Position numbers and translations under genes: made by a program
DNA from: SIG598 sp045605025
Lineage (GTDB): Bacteria; Bacillota; Clostridia; Oscillospirales; Acutalibacteraceae
Direction of reading: 5' to 3'
Assembly (NCBI GenBank): GCA_045605025.1
Contig: JAZUPE010000113.1
Location: forward strand, 3,907 to 67,906
DNA length: 64,000 nucleotides
Shown here: positions 45,222 through 53,508 of the stretch, one piece after another
Position numbering within the stretch: position 1 is the stretch's first letter
Layout of the letters: every line of letters begins with the position of its first letter
The notes under the pieces: model-generated
Database searches by the model: none
What the model saw: only the letters and a program-made list of their open reading frames with translations
What the model was told of the DNA's origin: nothing

Positions 45222-45746
45222 TCAGCGCATCTGTCCAATCTCGTACCAATGGTCATCAAGCCGGTTGAAGCGGAAGCTGTCCCAGACGTTATTCCGCCGG
45301 GCGGCTATGATATCCCGCGGCTGTTCTGAGCAAAGTACTCCGTAATCGCCCGTTTCGTCCTTCCAGAAAATCAGATGATCACTGTACACATCGATGCTGG
45401 AAAAGGGGCGGTAGGAAAGCTGCTCGATGCGCTGTGCCGCCGTGAGAACATCCTCGCCGCAGTCAAGCTCCACCCGCCCGAAGGGATAGTCGCTGCTGGC
45501 GTGAAGAAAGAATGTTTCGGAATCGAAATAGATAAAAAGCTCGTCCTCGTCACGCGCCTCAAAGACATCAGCGGCAAAGCGCGCCACGCATTCGTAATCC
45601 TCCCGCAGCGCGGCGAAGTTGTCCATACGAGGATCGTTCAGTGCAGGACAGAGCGCAGCGCAGTCGGTGCAGGCACAGCACAGCAGTGCGCACAGCAGCG
45701 CGCATAACATCACGCTCAGTGATATCAGCAGCCATTTGCTTTTCAT
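45222..45746 (-). CDS. Small lipoprotein/membrane-anchored protein of unknown function
   Basis: The 174-aa protein has a basic start and a Cys/Leu-rich span (LLISLSVMLCALLCALLCCAC). The final cysteines could be lipidated. The outer part is acidic with aromatic residues (DELFIYFDSETFFLHASSDYPFG). The ATG at 45746 has AGAGG in front; the open frame further upstream overlaps the terminator of the next gene and is not used. No family recognised. Confidence 0.68.
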   Translation of the reverse strand: MKSKWLLISLSVMLCALLCALLCCACTDCAALCPALNDPRMDNFAALREDYECVARFAADVFEARDEDELFIYFDSETFFLHASSDYPFGRVELDCGEDVLTAAQRIEQLSYRPFSSIDVYSDHLIFWKDETGDYGVLCSEQPRDIIAARRNNVWDSFRFNRLDDHWYEIGQMR

Positions 45747-45808
45747 GGTTAGCACCTCTGTAAGGGTATCCGTATTATACAACCGAATGATACCACACAC
45801 AGGGGAAA

Positions 45809-45841
45809 ACCGCAAGTCGTCAACCGTGGACGACCTGCGGT
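45809..45841 (-). terminator. Terminator after the SpoVB-like gene
   Basis: ACCGCA-x-GTCGTC pairs with GACGAC-x-TGCGGT around a short loop. Read leftward, TTTTCCCC follows. Confidence 0.75.
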
Positions 45842-45855
45842 CTGTACTATCAATG

Positions 45856-47439
45856 TCACATACGCGCACCGGAGGGCAGCAGGCTGCGGCTCAGCTGACG
45901 GGGAGACTTTGCGCCGTCCAGCAGCCACAGCGCACCGGCGTACATCAGGCAGATGACCGCGCCCACGCCTCCCATGCGCACCACCTGCGGCAGCGCCTGC
46001 ACCATGGGCAGCCGGTTAAGCAGCCATCCGCACAGCAGCGCGGGCAGCAGCGCCGTCACAGGCTCAATCAGCCACTTGCCCCACTCAAAGGCGTGTCCGG
46101 TGACCTTTGTCAGGCGGCGCAGATGCAGTATGGGGGTGAGGAGGTTGCTTGCCGCCATGACAATCAGGAAGCCGGGCAGCCCCATGCGCGGAACCAGCAG
46201 AATTATCATCAGTATGCGCATGACCGAATCGGCAATGCCGTACACCAGCGAGCAGTTCTGTTCCCCCAGTCCGCGCAGAATGCCCACAGTCACGCTCTCA
46301 GCGTACATCAGCGGCATAAGCGGCGCGAGGGACATCAGTATGGGTTTCAGCCGTTCGTCGGAATATATCATCACACCCAGCTCGCCGGGATACAGCAGAA
46401 AAAGCCCGCTCACCGGCACCGCCAGCGAGAAGGTGATGCGCATGGCGCGGCGCACCGCCTTGTCCACCGCGTCGCCCCGTCCGGTCACCTTTGCCTGAGA
46501 TATCTCAGGGGTCAGCAGGGAGGAAAAAGCGGTGAGCAGTGTGGAGGGGAACAGTACCAGCGGCAGCGCCATGCCTTTCACCAGTCCGAACAGCTCCAGC
46601 GCCCGCTCCCGTGAAAGCTCGGAGCGGGTCAGGCAGTCGGGAACAAGAATGCTCTCAATGGTGCGCAGGAGGGTGGTCAGATAGTGGGAGGCGGTAATGG
46701 GCGCTGTGATGCTCCAGATGGCGCGCCCCATGTCGCGGTGCGCCACGCAGGGACGGGTGCCGGCGTCGGTCTGACGGCGCCGGTCAAGGAAATAGGCGAC
46801 GATCACATACAGGCACCCTGCGCCCTCGGAGATGACGTCGGCGGTCATTATGGCGATGCATGCCCATTCCACGCCCCCGGGCATCCACAGCCTGAGCAGC
46901 CACAATGCAAGGGCGATGCGTGACAGCTGTTCGGTTATCTGAGCCGCGGAGGGAACACCTGCCCTTCGGCGGGCGGTGAAATAGCCGCGCAGGCAGCAAG
47001 AGATGCTCATAAAGGGCAGCGCCAGAGCCATTATCCGCACCGAGGACACGGAACGGTCATCAGAAAGCCATCCGCAGCCGATGGGTTCGGCGAGCAGTTC
47101 CAGCACCGTTACCGAAAGCAGTCCCATGGCAAGACTCAGCGTCACGCACCGCCGCAGCACGCCGCGCACCGAAGCCCGTGTTCCGCAGGCAAGTTCATCT
47201 GCGGTCATTCTGGTGACGGCAACTGTTATGCCCGAGGAGGCAAAGCCTGCCGCCAGCATATATACCGACATGATGAGCTGATACAGCCCCATGCCTTCCG
47301 CACCCACCTGCGCCGACACCCAGATGCGGAAGTACATTCCTATACCCCTCAGCAGCAGTGAGGTTACGGTCAGTATGGCGGCGTTTTTGACGAACAGATG
47401 CCCCGTGCCGGTACGTTTCTTTCCGGTTTTCAGATTCAT
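45856..47439 (-). CDS. SpoVB/MurJ-like lipid II or polysaccharide flippase
   Basis: The 527-aa protein has about 14 hydrophobic helices and opens LFVKNAAILTVTSLLLRGIGMYFRIWVS, the SpoVB-type MOP flippase start. A later segment LGLVKGMALPLVLFPSTLLTAFSSLLTPEIS is also typical. SpoVB is needed for spore cortex and MurJ for vegetative wall; which of the two this is cannot be told. The ATG at 47439 follows GAGGAG. It is divergent from the zinc lipoprotein gene. Confidence 0.85.
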   Translation of the reverse strand: MNLKTGKKRTGTGHLFVKNAAILTVTSLLLRGIGMYFRIWVSAQVGAEGMGLYQLIMSVYMLAAGFASSGITVAVTRMTADELACGTRASVRGVLRRCVTLSLAMGLLSVTVLELLAEPIGCGWLSDDRSVSSVRIMALALPFMSISCCLRGYFTARRRAGVPSAAQITEQLSRIALALWLLRLWMPGGVEWACIAIMTADVISEGAGCLYVIVAYFLDRRRQTDAGTRPCVAHRDMGRAIWSITAPITASHYLTTLLRTIESILVPDCLTRSELSRERALELFGLVKGMALPLVLFPSTLLTAFSSLLTPEISQAKVTGRGDAVDKAVRRAMRITFSLAVPVSGLFLLYPGELGVMIYSDERLKPILMSLAPLMPLMYAESVTVGILRGLGEQNCSLVYGIADSVMRILMIILLVPRMGLPGFLIVMAASNLLTPILHLRRLTKVTGHAFEWGKWLIEPVTALLPALLCGWLLNRLPMVQALPQVVRMGGVGAVICLMYAGALWLLDGAKSPRQLSRSLLPSGARM

Positions 47440-47515
47440 GCGCACACTCCTCGGTGGATAGGTAATGGTCAAGTGTATGTGCGCGCGGACGGAGTAATGA
47501 CCGCCTCGACAGCGG

Positions 47516-47544
47516 TTGACAAACGGCAGACAGGTCTATATAAT
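47516..47544 (+). promoter_or_regulatory. Predicted promoter of the zinc-binding lipoprotein gene
   Basis: TTGACA, 17 bp, TATAAT, both perfect hexamers. It sits immediately before the Zur-like palindrome. Confidence 0.72.
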
Positions 47545-47547
47545 GAC

Positions 47548-47568
47548 ATTTGCGAATGATTTGCAAAT
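47548..47568. promoter_or_regulatory. Zur/Fur-type operator
   Basis: ATTTGCGAAT-G-ATTTGCAAAT is a 10-1-10 palindrome with one mismatch. It contains the Fur-family core TGnnAATnATTnnCA, starts 3 bp after the -10 and covers the transcription start. In front of a zinc-binding lipoprotein gene the likely regulator is Zur. Confidence 0.62.
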
Positions 47569-47589
47569 TTACGCACAGCGAGGTTATAT

Positions 47590-48564
47590 ATGAGGAAAGT
47601 AATATCCCTTCTGCTTGCGGTGCTGATGGTGGCAGGCAGTCTGTGTGGGTGCTCCGCAGCAATCGACGACACGGGAAAACTTAAAATCGTGTGCACCGTT
47701 TTTCCGCTGTATGACTGGATGCGCCAGCTCACTGCCGGCAGTGATGGCGTGGAACTGATACTCATCGCCGACAACGGTGTGGATATGCACAGCTATCAGC
47801 CCACCACCGGCGACATCGTGGACATCTCCACATGCGATATGCTGGTGTACACCGGCGGTCAGTCGGACGAGTGGGTGGACGAAATCGTGGAGCGTTCCGG
47901 CAACGGACACATGGCGGTTGCCCATCTGATTGACGAGCTGGGTGAAAGGGCACTGTGTGCCGCGCCTCACGAGCACAACGGTCACGGGGACGGACACGAC
48001 GACGGTCACCATCACGACGAGGACGCAAAGGACGAGCATATCTGGCTGTCGGCGGTCAACGCCCGTGTGCTGTGCGAGCGGCTGAGCGCGATGCTGTGCG
48101 AGCTGGACAGCAGGAACGCGCCCGTTTACGAAGCCAACGCCGCGGAATACATCACCGCGCTGGATAAACTGGACGAACAGTACCGCTCGGCGGTTGAAGG
48201 CGCACAGTCGGAGACGCTGCTTTTTGCCGATCGCTTTCCTTTCCGTTATCTGGCGGATGATTATGACATTGCGTATTGCGCCGCCTTTGACGGCTGCGAA
48301 GCCGAAACCGAGGCGAGCTTTGACACGGTGGCGCATCTCGCCGCCGAGATTGACGGGCAGGAACTGGACTGGGTGCTGATCATCGAAGGTTCGGAGGATC
48401 GACTTGCCCGCACCATCATCGGCGCGTCCCATCGTCCTGACTGCGGCGTGCTCACGCTGGACTCCATGCAGTCGGTCACCGCAGAGGACATCGCCGGCGG
48501 CGTGACCTACCTGTCGGTGATGGAGGAAAATCTTGCGGTACTTCGGCAGGCGCTGGGGTGCTGA
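47590..48564 (+). CDS. Zinc (or manganese) ABC transporter substrate-binding lipoprotein
   Basis: The 324-aa protein has a lipobox (GSLCGC) and the cluster A-I fold with metal-site residues. A His/Asp-rich loop (about 120-147; HEHNGHGDGHDDGHHHDED) is the hallmark of zinc-specific ZnuA/AdcA proteins. It binds zinc outside the membrane and passes it to an ABC transporter. No permease or ATPase gene lies next to it, so it must share one encoded elsewhere. Confidence 0.9.
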   Translation: MRKVISLLLAVLMVAGSLCGCSAAIDDTGKLKIVCTVFPLYDWMRQLTAGSDGVELILIADNGVDMHSYQPTTGDIVDISTCDMLVYTGGQSDEWVDEIVERSGNGHMAVAHLIDELGERALCAAPHEHNGHGDGHDDGHHHDEDAKDEHIWLSAVNARVLCERLSAMLCELDSRNAPVYEANAAEYITALDKLDEQYRSAVEGAQSETLLFADRFPFRYLADDYDIAYCAAFDGCEAETEASFDTVAHLAAEIDGQELDWVLIIEGSEDRLARTIIGASHRPDCGVLTLDSMQSVTAEDIAGGVTYLSVMEENLAVLRQALGC

Positions 48565-48577
48565 ACAGAATAGAAAC

Positions 48578-48614
48578 ACGGCGCTGACGGAAAGCCTTCG
48601 TCAGCGCCGTTTGT
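48578..48614. terminator. Terminator between the zinc lipoprotein and methyltransferase genes
   Basis: ACGGCGCTGACG pairs with CGTCAGCGCCGT, followed by TTTG. It serves convergent genes. Confidence 0.78.
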
Positions 48615-48628
48615 ATTGTGTGCATTAT

Positions 48629-49399
48629 CTATCTCTTTGCGATGAAGAACAGTCGGGGGAAGGGGAACAGCACGCAGCCGTCCGCCTGAACGGGATATTC
48701 CCTGCGCAGTCCAGCCAGCACGTCCGCCTCAAACTGAGCCTTGTCCTCGTCGCTGAGTACGTTGAGATAAGGGCGCAGACCGGTGGAGCGGTACCAGTCC
48801 ATAATGGCTTCGTGGGAGGGCATGACGTGGTAATAGGTAGTCTGCCAGAGATCTACACTCGATGCCGCTGCCGACAGGATATCGTAGTATTCTCCCACGG
48901 TGAGGGTGTGATAAACGCCGTCGGAGCTGAAATGAGCGTGCCAGCGGTCACTCGCCGCCGTTTGGGCGATAACCCGTTCGATGGGCTCGTTGTGATTCAC
49001 GGGAATCTGCACCGCCAGCTCGCCGCCCTCGCTCAGCATGGACATCAGCTCACCGAGGATCCGACGATGGTCAGGCACCCACTGCAGGCAGGCGTTGGAG
49101 AATATGACGTCCCAGTCCCCGCCCAGCGCGGACAGCTGACAGCTTACGTCGCACAGCTGGAAGTGTGCAGAGGGGTAATCAGCGCGCGCCTTTGTCAGCA
49201 TATTCTCCGAGCTGTCTACGCCCGTAGCCTGTGCTTCAGGAAAACGCTCCATGATCACTGCCGTGCTGTTGCCGGGGCCGCAGCCGATGTCCAGCAGGCG
49301 GCAGGGGTCGGTCACAGTCAGCCGCGCGGCAAGGTCGATGGCAGGCTGTGTGCGCTGTTTTGTGAACTGCAGATACAGCGCGGAATTCCAGTCGGTCAT
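48629..49399 (-). CDS. tam: Trans-aconitate 2-methyltransferase-like SAM methyltransferase
   Basis: The 256-aa protein has the class I SAM motif LLDIGCGPGNSTAVI and continues SNACLQWVPDH. The N-terminus MTDWNSALYLQFTKQRTQPAIDL is characteristic of Tam, which methyl-esterifies trans-aconitate and protects the TCA cycle. The long open frame upstream is not used because AAAGGAG precedes this ATG. Substrate identity is by family resemblance. Confidence 0.87.
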   Translation of the reverse strand: MTDWNSALYLQFTKQRTQPAIDLAARLTVTDPCRLLDIGCGPGNSTAVIMERFPEAQATGVDSSENMLTKARADYPSAHFQLCDVSCQLSALGGDWDVIFSNACLQWVPDHRRILGELMSMLSEGGELAVQIPVNHNEPIERVIAQTAASDRWHAHFSSDGVYHTLTVGEYYDILSAAASSVDLWQTTYYHVMPSHEAIMDWYRSTGLRPYLNVLSDEDKAQFEADVLAGLRREYPVQADGCVLFPFPRLFFIAKR

Positions 49400-49491
49400 A
49401 GGAAACAGCTCCTTTGTCAGAAATTTTATCATATATTCGAATACAAATCGTAATATGCGGTGCGAAAAACACGGGAAACCGGCAAAATTCC

Positions 49492-50385
49492 TCAGAACAG
49501 CCGCATCTGCCGTGCTTCGGCATCGTAGGGTGACTGCACCAGCGCGGCGATATCCTCCATTCGCCACAGCAGCCCCAGCCGCTCGCATTCCTTTATCACC
49601 AGCGGCACCAGCCGTCGGTGGTCGGGTACCGGGCACTGGTACGCCTCCCCGTAGGCGGCGACATACCTTCGCTTCATGCCGGGAAACTGATCTTCGATTT
49701 TTCCGAGAAAGTGAAGCCGCTGGTTGCCGCGGAGGGTCACACCCAGACCGCCGTAAAAGAACGCCCACTTCGCGCCGGCTTCCTTTGCCATGCGCAGGAT
49801 ACCCAGCAGATTTTCTTCGGTGTCGTTGATGAAGGGCAGGATTGGCATGAGCAGCACGCCGCAGGGAATGCCCTGCGCGGCGAGGGCGGAGAGGGCTTCC
49901 AGACGTTTTCCGGTGGGTGCCACATTCTGCTCTATCTTTCGGGAAAGGTTATCGTCAGCGCAGGTGACGGTGAAGCTGACCGCCGCGGGGGCGTGCTTCA
50001 TTATCTCGCGCAGGATATCGCCGTCACGGGCGGCAAGGGGTGATTTGGTGTCAAAGGCAGCGCCAAAGCCATACCTCTCAAACAGTTCAAGGGCGCCGCG
50101 TGTCAGCCGCTCCTGCTCCTCAAAAGGATTGTAGCTGTCGCTCATGGCACCGAGAGCCACAAGCCCCGTGCGCCGCCGGGAACGCAGCTCCCGTTCCAGA
50201 ATGGCAAGGGCGTTTTCCTTGGCGCGGACGGTGTCGAAATTTTCGATGCCGTAGCACTCGCTGCGGCTGTCGCAGTATATGCAGCCGTGGCAGCATCCCC
50301 GATAGAGGTTCGCGCCGTAGCATGGACCGTACCAGCTGCCCTCGTGCCACGGGGAAAGGATGCTCTTTGCGGGTGTGGTCAGCAT
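49492..50385 (-). CDS. SPL-family radical SAM protein
   Basis: The 297-aa protein has the iron-sulfur motif C-x3-C-x2-C in LYRGCCHGCIYCDSRSECY (about residues 29-47) and further SAM-barrel segments. It resembles the Rv2578c/SplB-like radical SAM proteins of unknown role. It lacks the full photoproduct-lyase C-terminal Cys context. AAAGGAG precedes the ATG. Confidence 0.85.
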   Translation of the reverse strand: MLTTPAKSILSPWHEGSWYGPCYGANLYRGCCHGCIYCDSRSECYGIENFDTVRAKENALAILERELRSRRRTGLVALGAMSDSYNPFEEQERLTRGALELFERYGFGAAFDTKSPLAARDGDILREIMKHAPAAVSFTVTCADDNLSRKIEQNVAPTGKRLEALSALAAQGIPCGVLLMPILPFINDTEENLLGILRMAKEAGAKWAFFYGGLGVTLRGNQRLHFLGKIEDQFPGMKRRYVAAYGEAYQCPVPDHRRLVPLVIKECERLGLLWRMEDIAALVQSPYDAEARQMRLF

Positions 50386-50473
50386 GGTCAGCTCTCCTTT
50401 ACTGCGGATATGGATTCATTATACCACAGTTGCGTCAAGAATGGTAATTTTTCGTGAACAACGGGTTTTTCGA

Positions 50474-50502
50474 TTGCCGCATATCGCGATTTGTGTTATA
50501 GT
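50474..50502 (+). promoter_or_regulatory. Predicted promoter of the GH5 gene
   Basis: TTGCCG, 17 bp, TATAGT, 61 bp before the ATG. Weaker than others in the window. Confidence 0.42.
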
Positions 50503-50562
50503 TATTGCGTATATTGATTTTTGACCGCAGGAGAGACTGACGGTCGGGAAAGGTGCTTTTCT

Positions 50563-52842
50563 ATGCAGAAACGATTCCGGTGCCTGCTGCTGGCGCTGAT
50601 GATATTTGTATATTCCGCTTTGCCGGCGGCAGCGGCGTCCGCCACTGATGTATCTACGACGGCGTCCGCTTCCGATGCTGTGTCCTCTGTGACTTCTCCC
50701 TCCACTGCGCCCCAGACACCGGTGGAGCCGGATAACGATACTGATGTCATGACCACCACCGCATCACAGATTGCAGAGGCTATCAATCTGGGGTGGAATC
50801 TGGGAGACAGCCTTGACGCGTGGGCGCGCGATGCGGGCTATGACGAATATCATAACGCCAATGCCTATCAGATGGTTCTGCGCTACGATGATGCCAATCA
50901 CGAGCGCTCCACTTCCATTGCGGTGCCTTTTGACAAGAAGAATAAATGCACATACAAGTGGGCGACGGGTCTGATTACCTCTGAACCCTCGGTCAAGCTG
51001 GGTGATATCGGATTTGAGATATGGAACCTGACGCTTGAGGAGGAAACCACTATCACGGTAAAGGTGACCAAGGCTCAGATTACCCGCCGTTCTGGCATTG
51101 CCTATGATGTAAATGGCCTGCTTGGTGAACATACCATTACCATCTCCAAATTCGGAACCACTGCCGTGCTTACCGAAAAATTCCCCAGCAACGTCACCAA
51201 GACCTACGGCATCACCGATGGCTTCTTTGAAGTGACAGTGGAGCTGGTTGATTTCCCGCAAAAGGAGTACGATAAGTCTGCGTACTTCGAGACGCTGTGG
51301 AATAACCCCCTGACCACATATGAGATGATAGAGTATGTACACGATTCCGGATTCAACGCCATTCGAGTGCCGGTTACATACTTCAACCATACCGTGTCCG
51401 AGACCAACGTCATTGACTCCGGCTGGCTGGATCGTGTGCAGGAGGTGGTAGAGTATGCCTACTACCAGGATATGTACGTCATTCTGTGCATGGACAATGA
51501 CGGCAGCTCAAAAGGATGGCTGCGAGTCAACACCAGCAATTCCGATGTCGTTCAAAAGAAATATGCCGCATTATGGACCCAGATAGCCGAGCGGTTCAAG
51601 GACCACGATCAACGGGTGCTGTTCCAGGGCTTCAACGAGATTACCGACAAGGACGACACCTGGGATTATCCCGGACAGGAGGATATCGACTGGGTTAACC
51701 AGCTCAACCAGCTTTTTGTTGACACGGTCCGTGCCACCGGCGGGCGCAACGCATACCGCACGCTGGTGCTGTCCACCTATGCCGGTTCTCACGAGCAGGA
51801 GGTCATCGATGGCTTCAAGCTGCCCACAGACAGCGTGGATGACCGGCTGATGGTAGCGGTCAACGCTTATGCACCCGCGCTGTTTTCATACACCGTAGAC
51901 GAGGAAACCACCAGTCTCACCGACGTGCATGAGTGGGGCAGCGAGTCAGACAAGGCCGAATTGGACGCTCTTTTTGACAAGCTGTACAATCGCTTTACCT
52001 CAAAGGGAATTCCGGTGATGATAGGCGAATTCTGCACCGCCGATAAGGGCAACACCGAAGCCCGTGCCGCTCACGCTGCATACTATACCGCTGCTGCCGA
52101 CAAGCGGGGGATTCCCTGCTTCTGGTGGGATGACGGCGGTCTGCTGCTGCGCAAGGCACTGGCATGGGGATTTCCGGAGATAGTGGACGGAATGGTTGAT
52201 TCAACTTCCATCCACCTCAAGCATATAGGCATTGCCGGATTGACTTCACAATATCATACCGGCGGACCGGTCATTCCCGAACTGAAGCTGGTGTGGTCAC
52301 CCAACGGAGTGGACGCCGCTCTGGTTTCCGCTGCCGACGCGGGACTGATCGGGGCGCCTCCGGTATCTTCTGCTGACGGAACACCCGCTGTGTACGTCGA
52401 CCCTGACGCGGTCATACTTGCTCCGGGTGTGGATTATGAAATGATCTGTTTCAACAACGTCAACGAAGGAACTGCTGAGATAATCATCACTGGTCTGGGC
52501 AGATATTCCGGTGTGCGCACCGAGTATTTTGAGATCGTGGAAAAACCCAGAGAGGTTGACATGCTCAGCATACTGGCAAAGGAAAATCCCCAGCTTCCCT
52601 TTGTTATCATGGTGTCGGTGCCTATCTTCCTTGTGCTGGGACTCATCGCCGGCATGCAGGCGATACGCCGCCGTGACAGGGAAAGAGTGCGTGCCACGGT
52701 AAACGCCGCTATGGCGGAGGAAATGAATGCCCGCGCAGATTACGGCTACGGAAGCGGAGATATTTACAAAGGTGACCGCAGCTACGACAACAACAGAGAT
52801 CTCAGAGAATACATGGCCGAAGGCGAATACGACGATCTATAA
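50563..52842 (+). CDS. Membrane-anchored GH5 glycosidase with an inserted beta-domain
   Basis: The 759-aa protein has a signal peptide and a Ser/Thr-rich linker. A GH5 barrel opens at INLGWNLGDSLDAW (about 74-87), is interrupted by a beta-rich insertion of about 150 residues (90-240), and resumes at NNPLTTYEMIEYVHDSGFNAIRVPVTY. The acid/base is the Glu in GFNEITD (about 359; NEP in most relatives). The nucleophile is Glu in VMIGEFCT (about 489). A Big-like domain follows, then a C-terminal helix (about 679-701) and a basic-charged tail. The enzyme probably trims cellulose-like or mixed-linkage glucans at the cell surface. It follows GGAAAGG. Confidence 0.88.
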   Translation: MQKRFRCLLLALMIFVYSALPAAAASATDVSTTASASDAVSSVTSPSTAPQTPVEPDNDTDVMTTTASQIAEAINLGWNLGDSLDAWARDAGYDEYHNANAYQMVLRYDDANHERSTSIAVPFDKKNKCTYKWATGLITSEPSVKLGDIGFEIWNLTLEEETTITVKVTKAQITRRSGIAYDVNGLLGEHTITISKFGTTAVLTEKFPSNVTKTYGITDGFFEVTVELVDFPQKEYDKSAYFETLWNNPLTTYEMIEYVHDSGFNAIRVPVTYFNHTVSETNVIDSGWLDRVQEVVEYAYYQDMYVILCMDNDGSSKGWLRVNTSNSDVVQKKYAALWTQIAERFKDHDQRVLFQGFNEITDKDDTWDYPGQEDIDWVNQLNQLFVDTVRATGGRNAYRTLVLSTYAGSHEQEVIDGFKLPTDSVDDRLMVAVNAYAPALFSYTVDEETTSLTDVHEWGSESDKAELDALFDKLYNRFTSKGIPVMIGEFCTADKGNTEARAAHAAYYTAAADKRGIPCFWWDDGGLLLRKALAWGFPEIVDGMVDSTSIHLKHIGIAGLTSQYHTGGPVIPELKLVWSPNGVDAALVSAADAGLIGAPPVSSADGTPAVYVDPDAVILAPGVDYEMICFNNVNEGTAEIIITGLGRYSGVRTEYFEIVEKPREVDMLSILAKENPQLPFVIMVSVPIFLVLGLIAGMQAIRRRDRERVRATVNAAMAEEMNARADYGYGSGDIYKGDRSYDNNRDLREYMAEGEYDDL

Positions 52843-52851
52843 TTGTATAAA

Positions 52852-52893
52852 AACAGAGCAAAGTGGAACGATTGCGGCTTTGCTCTGTTTTTT
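52852..52893 (+). terminator. Terminator after the GH5 gene
   Basis: AACAGAGCAAAG pairs with CTTTGCTCTGTT; TTTTG follows. Confidence 0.88.
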
Positions 52894-52898
52894 GCCTC

Positions 52899-52937
52899 TT
52901 GACTATTACTTTTAGATATGTTACTATTAGTAACATA
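52899..52937 (+). promoter_or_regulatory. Promoter and PadR operator palindrome
   Basis: TTGACT (52899-52904), 17 bp, TACTAT (52922-52927). Overlapping the -10 is a perfect 10-1-10 palindrome at 52917-52937 (TATGTTACTA-T-TAGTAACATA). It contains ATGT...ACAT as in PadR-family operators. The first downstream gene is padR-like, so autorepression is the likely mode. Confidence 0.72.
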
Positions 52938-52956
52938 ATAAAGCGAGGTGACCGTA

Positions 52957-53502
52957 ATGGATAAGATAATCCTTGCCCTGCTCTTTCTCAGGAGCCGTAC
53001 GGTGTACGAGCTTAAGGTGAAGTTTTCCGGAGATCTCGGTCTGCTGTACAGCAGCAGTACCGGAAGCATACAGGCGGCCATAAAGAAACTGCTGGCTGCA
53101 GGTCTGATATGCTGCTCGGAGAGGGTGGAAAACGGCAGACTTAAAAAGATATACGAGATAACCGGAAAGGGCAGAGAGGAATTCAGCGCATGGATCAATT
53201 CGCCCTTTGATGACGGCGGCAACCGTAATCCCGAGCTGGCAAAGCTGTATTTCATGGGACTTTCCGACAAAGAGGGGCGGGCGCAGAGGATTCGTGACCG
53301 CGTTGAGGCAGTGAGGGTGTATCACGATTCGCTGCAGGCGGTGTACGAAGACGGACAGAAACTGATGGGGACCGTTCCGCCGGAATACGCTGATTTGCTG
53401 AGATTTCAGCTGCTGACCACCCGTCATGGGATTGATCTTGCAGCCTTTGAAATGCAGTGGCTGCGGCAGCTTCTTGACGATATGGAAAAAGAAAGGATAT
53501 AG
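52957..53502 (+). CDS. PadR-family transcriptional regulator
   Basis: The 181-aa protein has a winged-helix start (DKIILALLFLRSRTVYELK, STGSIQAAIKKLLAAGLI, LKKIYEITGKGREEFSAWI). A C-terminal helical dimerisation region follows, as in PadR-s2 members. It probably represses its own promoter and the hydrolase gene six bases downstream. The start ATG follows GAGG; a GTG nine bases upstream overlaps that site. Confidence 0.88.
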   Translation: MDKIILALLFLRSRTVYELKVKFSGDLGLLYSSSTGSIQAAIKKLLAAGLICCSERVENGRLKKIYEITGKGREEFSAWINSPFDDGGNRNPELAKLYFMGLSDKEGRAQRIRDRVEAVRVYHDSLQAVYEDGQKLMGTVPPEYADLLRFQLLTTRHGIDLAAFEMQWLRQLLDDMEKERI

Positions 53503-53508
53503 CAGAAG

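Noticed and set aside
49400..49768. Upstream extension of the methyltransferase frame by 123 codons
   Set aside because: The extension overlaps the radical SAM gene, is Arg/Ala-rich and shadow-like, and the ATG at 49399 has a good ribosome site and the family N-terminus.
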